Source: Emiliania huxleyi CCMP1516 (Eukaryota > Haptophyta > Isochrysidales > Noelaerhabdaceae). From it: a stretch of 64,000 bases of DNA. This document shows, piece after piece, positions 23,204-33,722 of the stretch. The stretch is taken from NCBI RefSeq assembly GCF_000372725.1, contig NW_005199194.1, forward strand, positions 734,522-798,521, in the 5' to 3' direction. Below the pieces are notes generated by a model that worked only from the letters and a program-made list of their open reading frames with translations, was not told where the DNA came from and did not search any database. The translations under genes and the position numbers were made by a program. How positions within the stretch are numbered: the first letter of the stretch is position 1; every line of letters begins with the position of its first letter.

Positions 23204-26200
23204 TCACAGCATCGCCGGCGGCCGCGACGGCGGCCCTCGCAGCGCCGAGGTCTTGATCGCCAGGATCTGCGCCTGCAGCTCGCTCGACACAAACCGCGCG
23301 CGAGTCGGCCCCGGCTCAGCGGCTCCGGCTCCGGTTCCGGCAGCGGGGACGGCAGGAGCGCGCGAAATGGCGGTTGCGGGCGGGGCGCGGCTCGTCGTCG
23401 GCGGGGCGAGGGTGTCGCGGACGGCGAGGGCCCCGAGGAGAAGGAGTGCGAGGGCGACGAGGTCGAGCGAGTAGCCGAGCGATCGGTGCGTCAGCGGGTA
23501 CGGCAGCGGGCAAGCGGATGCGTGCTGGATGCACGGCATGTCGTTGCACGCCTGGTTCACAGCCCAGAGGTGTGAAGAGACGCTGTTCACAGGCACTGGA
23601 TGCACGGCATGTCGTTGCACGCCGGCTCGAGAGCGGTCGTGAGGGCGACGCCGGCGACGCTGAAGACGCACGACCACCAAAAGCGGCGCGCAGCCGTCAG
23701 GGCGTCACCGCCGCCCACGAACTTGGCCTTGACGTCTCGAGCCCACGCGCCGGCGTCGAGCAGGCCGTCCACGTACATGCCCTTCGCCCTCGCCGCGGCC
23801 CCGCCACTCGCCGCCGCCGCCGCCGCCGCCGCGGAAGGTGCGGTCGGTGCGTCGGGGACGGCGGACGTGTCCACGTCCACCCACTTGGCGTCGCCCACGC
23901 TGCGAGAGCGCAAGAGCAGGTCGCTCTCCAACAGGAGCAGCAGCCGCGCGTAGAGGGCGGCGAGGGAGAGGAGGACGACGATGATCCAGTCCTAGAAGCA
24001 GGCAGACCGCCGCTGCAGCTCCGCAAGCTGGCCAAAGGCGAGCTGGGGAGGGGGCGGACGTTGAAGGCAAAGGAGAGCGAGTAGAGGGCGAGGAAGAGGG
24101 CGACGTCGAAGCGCGTCAGCGTCAGGCCCCCGATGCCGAGCCTGTGCCGCAGCCGGTGGGTTCGGGTACCGTGGGGTAGGGGAGGGTGGGTTCGGGCACC
24201 GTGGGGTAGGGGAGGGCCTGTGCCGCAGCTCGTGCAGCCACAGCGGCACCACGTCCGCCCCGCAGCAGCGGCCCACGCGGCCGTTGGCGGCGCGGTGCGC
24301 GTCGAGCAGCGACCGGCGCAGCCGCGAGAGGAGCGAGGCGCCGCGCGCGAAGCAGTCGCTTGCCGGCCCTGCGCGTGTCCCCCCCCCCCCCTCCTCCGCC
24401 GGGCGCGACCCCGCAAGCGTCGGCAGCGGCGGGCGGGGCGAGGCCGACGCAGCGGCGCGGCTGGCGGGCTCTGCCGAGCATGTCGATGCCGGCTGCAGTC
24501 GGACGGCGCGCGAGAGGTAGTAGATCGAGACGAGGGAGCCGGCGTAGCAGAGGTCGGCGTACCGCATCAGGACGAGAGACGGGAGGCCGTCGGAGAGGAG
24601 GCTTCGCCTAAGGAGAGGCGGCGCAGTGTCTCAGCCTGCAGATCGAGACGCGGCCTCGCGTGAGGCTATCTCCCGGCCACCTCCCGGCCATCTCCCGGCC
24701 ATCTCCCGGCCATCTCCCGGCCATCTCCCGGCCATCTCTCGGCTAGATCTCGGCTAGTTCTCGGCTATCTCTCGACTATCTCTCGCCATCTCACGGCTAG
24801 ATCTCGGCTAGATCTCGGCTAGATCTCGCGTGAGGCTGCGCAAGCCGAGGGAGGTGCAGGTGCAGCCGAGGTGGAGCAGCAGCGGCAGCTTGACGGCGGG
24901 GGGCATGCGCGGGCTGCAGAAGAGGAGGCCGGGGGCGGCAAGGAAGGCCAGCGCCGCAACCACCCCCTCCGGCAACGCGGTCAGGACCGAGTGGTCCGAG
25001 CACCACGCCGACGAGTTTGCCAGGCTGAAGACCTACGGGGGTGTAGGGGAGGGTGGGTTCGGGTCCCGTGGGGTAGGGGAGGGCGGGTTCGGGTCCCGTG
25101 GGGTAGGGGAGAGTGGGTTCGGGTCCCGTGGTGTAGGGGAGGGTGGGTTCGGGTCCGGTGGGGTAGGGGAGGGGTGGCCAAGGCTGAAGACCTACGGGGT
25201 TGGACGCGGCGGTGTTTCGGCCCCGCCGCCACGGGACGGCGCCCGGCGAGAGCGCGACGCCACCACGACGCCGACGACCCCGAGCAGGAAGAGCGCGAGG
25301 GTGGCGGCGCAAAAGAGGGCGCCGCACAGCACGGCCGCGACGCACCTGCTCGCAGCGAGGCGGCGTGAGCGCGTGCGCCTGCGCCGAGCGGCGGCGCAGC
25401 TCCTCCCCTCGCACCCCGTCGCGCCGTGCGCCGTTCGGTGCGCGACCCAGCCGACGAGCGGCAGCACGTGCACGGCGTAGGCGCGGTTGGCCTTGGCCAG
25501 GAGGGCCCACCTGGTTCACAGCCAGAGGTGTGAAGAGACGCTGTTCACAGATGCATACTCGCCAGGAGAGCCTCACCGCGGGTCGTCGGCCTCGCCGTCG
25601 CCGTCGCGGTCGACGGCGCCAAACGGCCGCCAGCGCAGGAACTTCTCGAGCACGCTGTCGATGTCGTCGTCGGCGTCGAGCGAGGCGAGCTGGTCGCGTA
25701 GCAGGGCCAGGGCGGCGAGAAGGCGCGGCAGCAGCGCCAGGGCGGCGGCGGCGGCGGCGGCGGCGGCGCACAGCGCGATGGCTCGCAGCATGGCGCCGTC
25801 GAGGCGCGTGGTTTCGTGGAGCAACATCCAGATGGTCTCTACCTTCCCGTAAGGGGAGGTAAGGTAAGGTGAGGATGGGGTGCACGTCTCCACACACCAC
25901 ACAAAGTGGTGGGGCAAGGGGGGGGGCGACCCTCGCGTCTCCACGTCTATCTAGACGACAGGCGCCCCGCGGCATTCAAAGTGCAAGGCCCAGTGCCGTG
26001 GGTGAGCAGACCTGGCCGTTCAGCTGAGGCTTGACTACTTCCTGGCAGAGGAAGGCTGGCACGTCGGGGCACTCGAAAGCGGAGACCGGGACCTGGTTCA
26101 CAGCCCAGAGGTGTGAAGAGACGCTGTTCACAGGCACTCGAAGGCGGAGACCGGGACCTGGTTCACAGCCCAGAGGTGTGAAGAGACGCTGTTCACAGGC

Positions 26201-27960
26201 ACTCGAAGGCGGAGACCGGGACCTGCCCCGCCGTGTCGGCGTGCACGCGCTCGAGCAGCGCGTAGATCGAGGACGCGCCCTCGGCGTGCCCCATCGCGCA
26301 GCTGACGAGACCTAGACATTGGCTCACTGACTTCGGTGTACTCGCCCAGTGCTAGTGTTGGTGCCCCGTCGCGCAGCTGACGGCGCCTTGCAGGAAGGCC
26401 CTCGCAGACTCGAGCCGAGAGGAGAGCGCGTTGAAGGCGACTGTACCATTCAGCGCGGCGAAAACCACCGCCGCGTCCGACGCCGCGCCGCCGCCCGTGC
26501 CGCCGCCGCCCGCGACGCCGCCGCCGCCCGCGCCGCCGCCGCCGCCCGCGCCGCCGCTTCCCGCGCAAGCGGCGCGCGGCTCGCCGGCGCCGAGCGGCCG
26601 GACGCCGTCGGGCGAGAAGCGGAGTCCGCACAGGTCCATCGTCACGGTCGGCACGAGGTGGAAGTCGCACCTACAGACTACTGAGACACAGTTGAGCGTG
26701 CATTGCATTGGGGATGGGGTTCTTGCGAGCAGGCCGTCTGCAGCTGGGGAGTGCATCTCCCGGCCCGCCACACCACGCCACATGAGCTGTGTGCTTTTAG
26801 GGAGAAGAAGGCGCGCCGCGAGAAGGCGGTGAACGGGGACGAGCGCTGCAGGTCGAGCTTGAGCAGGTGGAGGGAGGAGCGGTCGGCGTCGAGAGCGAGG
26901 CGGAAGCCGCCGCGCAGCTCGCTAGTCGGCGCCGGCACGAGGGGCGGCACGGCCTCGGCCGACCACGACAGCGACAGGACGTACGTACCTGGTTCACAGC
27001 CAGAGGTGTGAAGAGACGCTGCTCCACGACAGGGACAGGACGCACGTACCCCGGCACACGACGCCGAGGCCATGGACCCAGCCGCCGATGCGGAAGGGGA
27101 GGCAGTACTCGCTCTCGACGCGGCGCAGCGAGAAGTCGCCGCACTCGAGGCCCTCGATTGCGATGTTGTCGATCCCGTCGCCGAGGTACGGCCGCACCAC
27201 CGGCAGCAGGACACCGCGCAACAGCGTCGCCTGCCACCCGCTCACGCCGGCCGCCTCGAGCCCGAGGTCGACGACGCCGTTCGGGATGCCGTCGGCGAGC
27301 GTTGTGCGCGGCAGATCGAGCGAGCCATTGACGATGTCCGCGAGCAGATCGCCGTCGAGGAACGCCTGCCCGTGCTCCTGCGCGTACTCGTCCAGCGCCG
27401 GCTGGCTGGTACACGACGAGTCGAGCAGCGTGTGCAGCATCCCGACCCACGGCGCAAAGGGCGGCGGCGGCGGCGAGACGGGCGGCGTCGGCGGGCTTGG
27501 AGGCAGCGGCGGCAGCGGCGGCGGCAGCGGCGACGGAAGCACGTCCGTGCAGCAGTGGCCGCTGTCGCAGCCGGCGGACCCGCAGCCAACCTGACCGGTC
27601 CACCCCTTCCGGCAGCACAAGCCGGAGCCGCAGAAGCCCGTGGCACAGACGCCTCCGTAGCCGCCGAGGTCAAACGAGGAGAGCCCACAGCCGACGAGGC
27701 AACCGCGGCCCTCGTTGAGCACTGGCGGTGGCGGAGGAGGGAACGCTGGCGGTGGCAGCCGCGGCGGAGGTGAGGCTGGTGACGGAGGCGGTGACGGTGG
27801 CAAAGGCGGCAGCGGAGGCGAAGGCGGCGCCGCAGGGTGAGAGGCGCCGTCCCAGAACAGGAAGAGAGGCGAGCGGTGCAGCATCTGTCCGTAGCCCGGC
27901 CGTCTGGCCTCCCCAAGCTCGAGGTTCTCGAACCGCTGAAGAGGCACGACGAGCTGATTG
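23204..27960 (-). CDS. Large multi-exon membrane protein with Cys/Pro-rich N-terminus (5' end unresolved)
   Basis: Exons, in order: ~27960-27051, 26988-26817, 26670-26387, 26311-26223, 26092-26012, 25842-25577, 25510-25243 (end uncertain), 25032-24830, 24607-24218, 24141-24060, 23991-23623, 23551-23204. All phases fit. The N-terminal part is Pro-rich and has a Cys motif GFCGSGLCCRKGW followed by GCGSAGCDSGHCC. A ~250-residue globular region follows. The rest has several membrane helices (LCGALFCAATLALFLLGVV, GVVAALAFLAAPGLLFC, FDVALFLALYSLSFAF, DWIIVVLLSLAALYARLLLL, LDLVALALLLLGALAV) and an acidic DRDGDGEADD loop that could bind calcium. No family name can be given. At least four introns carry the 40-bp hairpin element and one the ~130-150-bp element. 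Confidence 0.6.
23552..23591 (-). mobile_element. 40-bp introner-like unit (family 1), copy 1
   Basis: Forms the 3' part of the 71-nt GC-AG intron 23622-23552. Sense strand: TGTGAACAGCGTCTC, TTCACACCTCTGGG, TGTGAACCAG. TGTGAA and TTCACA can pair as a hairpin. The 27 bases at the intron start are identical to the first 27 bases of the downstream exon (GCGTGCAACGACATGCCGTG...). Confidence 0.85.
24142..24217 (-). repeat. Intron filled by a 27-bp tandem unit, 2 copies
   Basis: The 76-nt GC-AG intron contains two copies of CCTCCCCTACCCCACGGTnC with CCGAACCCA. The intron is bounded by copies of GCTGCGGCACAGG. Confidence 0.7.
24608..24829 (-). repeat. Minisatellite intron with CCGAGATCTAG and GGCCATCTCCC units
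   Basis: A 222-nt GC-AG intron made of two blocks of ~11-bp repeats (plus strand: GGCCATCTCCC x6, then TCTCGGCTAGA-type x8). It also holds a second copy of the upstream exon end (AGCCTCACGCGAG). Confidence 0.7.
25033..25242 (-). repeat. Intron with five copies of the 27-bp unit
   Basis: The same 27-bp unit as at 24142-24217 is repeated about five times (25040-25175), bounded on both sides by CCCCGTAGGTCTTCAGCCT. The outer splice donor is inferred. Confidence 0.65.
25511..25549 (-). mobile_element. 40-bp introner-like unit (family 1), copy 2
   Basis: 3' part of the 66-nt GT-AG intron 25576-25511. The intron start GTGAGGCTCTCCTGGC resembles the downstream exon start GTGGGCCCTCCTGGC. Confidence 0.8.
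25843..26011 (-). mobile_element. ~130-150-bp introner-like unit (family 2), copy 1
   Basis: The 169-nt GT-AG intron is almost entirely this element. Sense strand landmarks: GGGCCTTGCACTTTGAATGC, CTGTCGTCTAGA, GACGTGGAGACGCGAGGGTC, CCCCACCAC, TGTGTGG, CTCACCTTACCTTACCT. It also forms introns at 40060-39896 and 63363-63165, always in sense to the host gene. Confidence 0.8.
26093..26222 (-). mobile_element. Tandem pair of family 1 units with duplicated exon sequence
   Basis: Two exact 65-bp units lie head to tail. Each is 25 bp of exon sequence (GTCCCGGTCTCCGCCTTCGA...) plus the 40-bp element. A third copy of the 25 bp begins the next exon. Splicing can therefore remove 65 or 130 nt and keep or drop a 65-nt block. 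Confidence 0.85.
26989..27049 (-). mobile_element. Family 1 introner-like intron, copy 5
   Basis: A 61-nt GT-AG intron. The first 26 bases (GTACGTGCGTCCTGTC...) match the downstream exon start with two differences; the remainder is the 40-bp unit with a changed 5' end (GAGCAGCG). Confidence 0.8.
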
Positions 27961-29250
27961 ACACGGCGCCTTTTACTTGAGGTACAACTGCTGTGTCCTT
28001 CTGTTTTCACGCTGCTCAGCACGCCCGCCGGTTAAGCTGCGGTGCAAAACTCTTTTTACCACCTTCAAGTACACCCCCAAGACTCCCCAAAACCGCCCAG
28101 GATGAGCTCCTGAGGTGCCAGTCCGCCCGAGATATGACCGGTTGAAGTAAGTTGGGGTTCCACGGTCCCTCCTTCCTCCCCGCACCCCGCCACCCGGCTC
28201 GCCGCCCTGTTGCCGTCGCGAGTCAGCCCTCGGTCAGGTGCTGCCAAAGGCGGCCACAAGCATCACCATCGCTACCAGCGCCACCGTGCCGGCGCTGGTG
28301 ATCTCTGCGGCCCGTGTAGCGGCCCCTTAGCCCGTCGCCCGGGCACATGGCGCCCTCACACCGCTCCTCGCCCCCGTCTCGCAGGCCAAAATCGTCGACA
28401 TCGCGTCGGCACTCTCTACGGCGCGCCTGGGCTCGCAGAGGGCGGCCTGGGCGGTGCAGGGTGGCTGGGCTGCCCCCCTCTCGCGGTGCGCCAAGCCTCG
28501 GGGGTCGGGGAGACCATCTCGGGTCGCCGAGGGGGCGGGTCGGACGCCCGATCCGGCTGCTGGCCGGAGGTCGCCGGCTCCGCGATTTTGGGCGCCCCAG
28601 GCGCCTCCAGCCGGGACGAGCGGCGCCAGCTGGTAGCTGGGGCCGCAGGGCGGTCGGGACAACACCGTATGCTAGTCGGAGTGGATTGTCTAGAGGTGTA
28701 GAGGTCGGTAGAGTGTCCGTTTGTGGCCTCCGGACGGGCTCTGGTCGGGAGCCCGCCGGGCCGGCTGAGGCTGTGTGTCCGTCCACTATGGACCCAGTGG
28801 TGGCTTAGAAGTGCTCTCTGGGAAGTACACATCCTATATAACACCTGCGGACCGGAAGGTATCGCCGTGGCGCCGCGAGGGGCCGTCTAAGCGCCAGCGT
28901 GACCCTTCCCGGGCCCCCTTGGGTGGGCTCCGGTGCACCCGGCTGCTCTCCAACCTTTCAACAGTGTCTTTTACCTCGATCCTCTCGCTGCAACCGCCTG
29001 CGGGGGCCGGCGCCGGCCGCCTCGCTTCGCCAGCGCTGCCTACGCCTACGACACGCGCATCGGCTCGCCGCCCGCGTCGCCTGCGGCGGGCCCGCGGGGC
29101 GCGACGCTCGTCGGGAGCCGCTGATGCGGCGTGGGGCCGCCGGCGGGGATGCTGCCGCGCACGCTGCGCTGAGGGCCTCACCATCGTGTCCTCGCCGCGT
29201 CGCCGACGCCACTTGCTGCTCGAGGCTGCCCTGCCCTTCCCTGCCATCGC

Positions 29251-29378
<128 letters not shown>

Positions 29379-29610
29379 ATTATTAATGATCGAGTATTAA
29401 TTATTATTTATTAATCATTGGGCGGCGGCGCGGCGCGGCGGCGGGCGGCGCGAGGCGGCGGCGCGGCGAGGCAGCGGGCGACGCAGGGCGGGGCGGCGCG
29501 GCGGCGGGTGGTGTAATTAATTATTTCTTAATTAATTATTACTTAATAATCATCGGGCGGCGGCGCGGCGCGGCGGTGGGCGGGGCGGAGCGGGGCGGCG
29601 CGACCATCTG
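29379..29610. repeat. Alternating AT-rich and GC-rich blocks
   Basis: Two blocks of TTAATTATT-type AT-only sequence (29380-29420, 29514-29550) alternate with GGCGGCGCGGC-type GC-only sequence (29420-29510, 29552-29600). The second AT+GC pair is a partial duplicate of the first. Confidence 0.75.
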
Positions 29611-29870
29611 CACTGACCTCGGTCTCTGGCCGCTGCGAGCAGGGCAATGGTCGCGCCGCCCTCGACTCAAGGGGCTGCCTTCCACCGTGGCTGCTCAGGC
29701 CGGGGGAGGGGGGGAGACCTCCTGTTCCTAGCGGAACGGGAGCGGGCCCCTCCTTGCCCGGTTTGCAATGCAGGGCGGTGGTCGTGCCATCTTCGCGTCG
29801 TACTCGAAAACACCACGCCGCAACCGTCGCCGGCGCGCGACACGTTCCCGTAGGCCGGACTGTCCTGGTC

Positions 29871-30232
29871 GAGAGTGTGTGCCGCCAAGGCGGGGCTACT
29901 CGGGGACAGTGCGTCGGCACACCATCGCTCTCGACCAGCGAGTACCAACGGTCGGCGCTCCACGCCGCAGCAATGAGCGCGAGGAGCTGATGCGGCGCCA
30001 GCGGCGGAGTAAGCACGATGTGGCTCACGGCGGAGCCTCGAAATGTGAGATCGCGGCCAGAGTCGTCGTCCGCCTCCTCGAGCATCGCGGCGTCAGCGAG
30101 CCAGTTGGCCACATAGACGGAGCGGAGCACCTCCACGCCCGCGGGGTCGACCGGCTCGAGAGAGCCAGAGAAGGCAGAGTAGACGGGCCACGCGGTGCGT
30201 AGCTGCTCGTGGTTGATGCCAGCGGAGTTCAT
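29871..30232 (-). CDS. Hypothetical protein or exon
   Basis: An ATG at 30232 opens MNSAGINHEQLRTAWPVYSA, then VLRSVYVANWLADAAMLEE, SHIVLTPPLAPHQLLALIA and AAWSADRWYSLVE. This looks like a folded helical domain, unlike the low-complexity sequence that follows from about 29880 on. The 3' boundary is uncertain because no clean splice donor was chosen. No family is recognised. Confidence 0.35.
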
Positions 30233-30473
30233 GTCGACACCAAGATCTGGTCTGTTGGCCGCAGGACCCACTATTTTCTTTTTTGTTAGGCCCCGCACCG
30301 ACCACCGTCGACACGACGACAGCGACTGCTTAGTACTTTTGGGAAGCGGATCCACTGGGAGTGTCAAGGGCGCAGGGACGACGGCATGAACACCCAAGGG
30401 TGCCGCGTCCCGCCATTTAAATATACTATGATGGAACATACTAGTTTTTTGGAACAATAACAAGTGCCGCGGT

Positions 30474-33182
30474 CTAGGTGCGGTAGGTGTGGCGGGCGGC
30501 GAGCCAGCCGGTCAGGAAGCAGGCCACGCCCGTGAGCACTAGGCTGTGTGCGGTGACCGGGCTCGGCAGCCACACGCCCTCGATCGGCAGCGACTTCATC
30601 TGTGACGGCGCCACCAGTCGGCAGTAGTGGATGGTAGGCGCAACCCCATTGTGCGTATCGGTCACGTTGATCTTCCAGTAGCGCGCGACGTGCGGCTTGT
30701 CGATTGGCCACTGCTTGGGCCCCGCGTCCGTGCCCCACGGTGCGGGGGTGCTCAGAGTGGCGATCAGGTCCCAGCGGGCGAGGTCGTCAGAAGCGAGCAG
30801 TTCGACGACCTTTGGGCTCTCTTCGGCTACAAAGGCGGCCATCTCGACGCCGCCGACGGCTTGCGGCTTGCCGGCGTCGAAGATCACCCACCACGGTCGT
30901 GTGCCTGCATCAAAGTTGGCAAAGCTGCCTGTATCGTACTGGAGAATATGCTGGATGGGCCCATTTCCGTGCATCGCGTGGTTGGAGTGGACTGTGAGCT
31001 CGATTGGGCGGTCCCAGTCCGCCGCGGGCGGATCGAGGGGGGAGGTGCGGCTTGTCACGGGCTTGCCGGTGACCACGGGCTTGTCGGCAAACTCTGGCTC
31101 GTGGGGCCCGATCGTACGCGACCCCGAGAGGTACTCGTTGAGGAGCGCAATTGCCTTCGTGTGGCCCTCGCGCTGCGCGTCCGACAGCGGCGTGTAGCCC
31201 GCCAAGTTGGCGGAGCGGCCGGGGTCCGCGCCGTGCGCGCAGAGCGCCTCGATCGCCTTGCACTGCCCAAAGGATGCCGCCCAGCCCAGCGGCTCCGAGT
31301 CGTACCAGTCGCTCATCTTGACGTTCGGGTCGTGGCCCGCGGCGATGAGTGCGTCGATGGCCTCGACGTCACCAATCATGGCCGCCCACTGGAGCGGCCA
31401 TCTCAGCTTATCGCCCTTGAAGCAGTGGCCCTCGACGCCGCCGGAGGTGATGTGGCCGATTTGGTCGCCGCGCGTCGCCTCTCCGAAGCCTTCGTGGAAG
31501 TGGAAGCCCGCCGGCACGTTCGGCGACTTGGCAGCCTCGCCGCTCGGTAAGGGTCTACTACCTCTTACGCTCGGGAACCAGATGTGGAGCTCGTTCGTGT
31601 AGCCGTGCGACGGCTTGCAGTGCTCCTTCGTCAACTGGTAGTCGAAGGACTTGAGGGCGGCGAAGCCAAAGGAGCCGACGCTTATGGCCGAGTAGCCCTT
31701 CTCCTCCACAATCGTCTTCAGCTCATCAATGCTCGTGTGGGAGCGCCAGTCGTCGATGATCTCAACGTCGCCCTGGTAGGCCATATCGATGTTCTGGTAG
31801 AACTCCCAGCGGCCCTCAACAGAGCCGGTCTTGGCGACCGGGGGAGCCAGCTGAGCCACACGAGGATTGATACGCTGAAGAAGATTGCTGAAGAGACGGA
31901 CTACTCGGCCCTGCTTGCCGCTAGCGGCCTTCTCGAGCATGTCAGCAATCTGGTGGTGGCCACCTCCGCGGGCGAGCTCGAGCGGCGTTCCCGTCGCACC
32001 ACGCCCACACGGATTCGAGTGCAGGTCCAGCGGAGCGCCGAGCTCAACGAGGGTCTTGGCCATCTCATACCGACCGTGGTAGGCCGCCTGGTGCAGAGGC
32101 GTGTGGCGCCACGTCGGACCGTTGGTCGAGCGAAGGTCCGCGCCCGCCTTGACCAGAGCGCGCGCCCTGGCCGTGTCGTCGGTGTTCCGGGCAACGTTGT
32201 TCAATTCAGAGTTGAGGTCGTTGGTGGAGGGCGGGTTGCCGTGCGAGGGCGTCGATCCAACATCGAGATCGGCATCTTCAACGGTGGGCTTGCCACCCGC
32301 CTGCATCTTCAGCTCGGCCATCTGCGCGCCCACCGCCGGCAGGGCTCCGCGGATGCCAAAGGCCAGGTGGGTCGCCTTCGTCGGCGAGATCGAGTTGTCG
32401 GCGTTCACGACGAAGGTGCGCGGCGCGGTTTCGTCGAGGTTCCGGCTGCGATCGTCCCAGCTGATCACGGCGAGCGGCAGCTTGCCGTGCTCGCCCTCGC
32501 AGTGCACTTTGTACGTCGCGAAGGGCACGTCGAGCACGTAGTCGCGCGTCGCGCGGTGCTGCGAGAGGAGGAACTTGCCGCGCATCTTCGCCTGCAGGGC
32601 CTCCGACGCTGGCCCGATGCCGAGCTGCTGGTAGTTGACGCCCCACTCGTCGATGCGCTGCGGCTCGTCGGTCTTGGGCACGATCGCATAGCCGGGGGGC
32701 GAGGCGAGGAGCAGCGGCGTGGTCCGGCCCGCGCGCAGCGCCTGCGCCACCTCGGGCAGGAGTTTGACGGACTCGGCCGCGTGCGCCTTGACGAGCGTGC
32801 AGTCGGGCACCTCCACCTTCGGCGGCTTGTCGCTGGGGAACGCCGCGGACTTGTAGCCGTGGCTCCACACGAACTCCGCTTCCTCGCCATCCCCGCGCAG
32901 CTCCGCCGTGATCCCCTCGGCATGCACGTGCTGCAGCACCCCGTCAGGGCGCACAAAGTACTCGTTGCGGCCGCTGCCGCTGCCGACCGTGGCGACGCCG
33001 CCGTCCTCCGTGCGTACGAAGCGGAAGGTCTCCACGGGGTGCTCCAGCCCGACCGACCGCGTGTGGTGGTCTTTGTAGCTGCCGAACAGGAGCCCCTCCC
33101 GCAGCAGTGGCGCCCAGCGCCCGACACCAGGCGCACTGCTGGCAGGTGTCGCGTAGAACGCAAGCAGAACGAGGATGCCCAT
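30474..33182 (-). CDS. Secreted/type I membrane ankyrin-repeat protein with discoidin-like domain
   Basis: A single exon of 902 residues, ATG at 33182. Residues 1-17 (MGILVLLAFYATPASSA) are a signal peptide. After an uncharacterised region, ankyrin repeats at ~330-425 (HTPLHQAAYHGRYEMAKTLV) are followed by a segment (~455-560) with YQGDVEIIDDW and GYSAISVGSFGFAALKSFDY, which looks like a conserved unnamed domain. A second ankyrin block (~600-690) contains LQWAAMIGDVEAIDALIAAG. Then a discoidin/F5-8-type fold (~740-860) has WWVIFDAGKPQAVGGVEM and HVARYWKINVTD. A C-terminal helix at ~878-896 (VLTGVACFLTGWLAA) ends the protein. Ankyrin repeats on the lumenal or outer side would be unusual. No introns, in contrast to neighbours. 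Confidence 0.75.
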   Translation of the reverse strand: MGILVLLAFYATPASSAPGVGRWAPLLREGLLFGSYKDHHTRSVGLEHPVETFRFVRTEDGGVATVGSGSGRNEYFVRPDGVLQHVHAEGITAELRGDGEEAEFVWSHGYKSAAFPSDKPPKVEVPDCTLVKAHAAESVKLLPEVAQALRAGRTTPLLLASPPGYAIVPKTDEPQRIDEWGVNYQQLGIGPASEALQAKMRGKFLLSQHRATRDYVLDVPFATYKVHCEGEHGKLPLAVISWDDRSRNLDETAPRTFVVNADNSISPTKATHLAFGIRGALPAVGAQMAELKMQAGGKPTVEDADLDVGSTPSHGNPPSTNDLNSELNNVARNTDDTARARALVKAGADLRSTNGPTWRHTPLHQAAYHGRYEMAKTLVELGAPLDLHSNPCGRGATGTPLELARGGGHHQIADMLEKAASGKQGRVVRLFSNLLQRINPRVAQLAPPVAKTGSVEGRWEFYQNIDMAYQGDVEIIDDWRSHTSIDELKTIVEEKGYSAISVGSFGFAALKSFDYQLTKEHCKPSHGYTNELHIWFPSVRGSRPLPSGEAAKSPNVPAGFHFHEGFGEATRGDQIGHITSGGVEGHCFKGDKLRWPLQWAAMIGDVEAIDALIAAGHDPNVKMSDWYDSEPLGWAASFGQCKAIEALCAHGADPGRSANLAGYTPLSDAQREGHTKAIALLNEYLSGSRTIGPHEPEFADKPVVTGKPVTSRTSPLDPPAADWDRPIELTVHSNHAMHGNGPIQHILQYDTGSFANFDAGTRPWWVIFDAGKPQAVGGVEMAAFVAEESPKVVELLASDDLARWDLIATLSTPAPWGTDAGPKQWPIDKPHVARYWKINVTDTHNGVAPTIHYCRLVAPSQMKSLPIEGVWLPSPVTAHSLVLTGVACFLTGWLAARHTYRT

Positions 33183-33722
33183 GTCGTAAAGACCTGTCGA
33201 ACTAAGCGTCGGGAGTCACGTCGGACGCGGCCTCGGACACGACGCGGTCATTTTCTTTTTTTGAGAGCGCCTTCGTTTTTAATAGTTTGAGCCTGACTGT
33301 TGTTCATCTTTCTACATACATACATACATAGTACAAACCCAATGGTCCCTTGCGAGCGGTCCTTCGTTGCAGTCGCACACACGCACACGCCGCGCCGCAC
33401 CGCGCGCCCGCCCACTGCCCCGCCCAGGCGGGAAAGAGATGAGGAGATGGGACAGCGAAGGAGCCATAACGTGCCATCATTAGGGTTGCCTCAAAATTTT
33501 CTTCGCCTGCGGCGGTGGGCACAGCCGTTGTGTACAGAGGTCTCACAAGTGGCGTGCGTCGCAACTTGCGCACGGAGTCTGAGAGGAGGGTGTGCGCGGC
33601 ATGGTCCAAGTAGAGCCGTAAGTGGCGAAGCGCTTATAGCTTTTTGACCCATGGGGGCTCGTGCAAAATTATCCAGGGTTTACACTTTTTATTTAGCAGA
33701 CCACGCGGGCCGGACTGACTGC
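33183..33722. other. Upstream region of the ankyrin gene
   Basis: T-rich tracts and a CATA tetranucleotide repeat (33312-33330). No gene is supported. Confidence 0.4.

Noticed and set aside
28000..28960. LTR of a retrotransposon
   Set aside because: A TATATAA box is present, but no second copy, no primer-binding site and no pol or gag frames were seen.
31584..33290. 568-codon plus-strand frame
   Set aside because: Antisense shadow of the intact ankyrin/discoidin-like gene.
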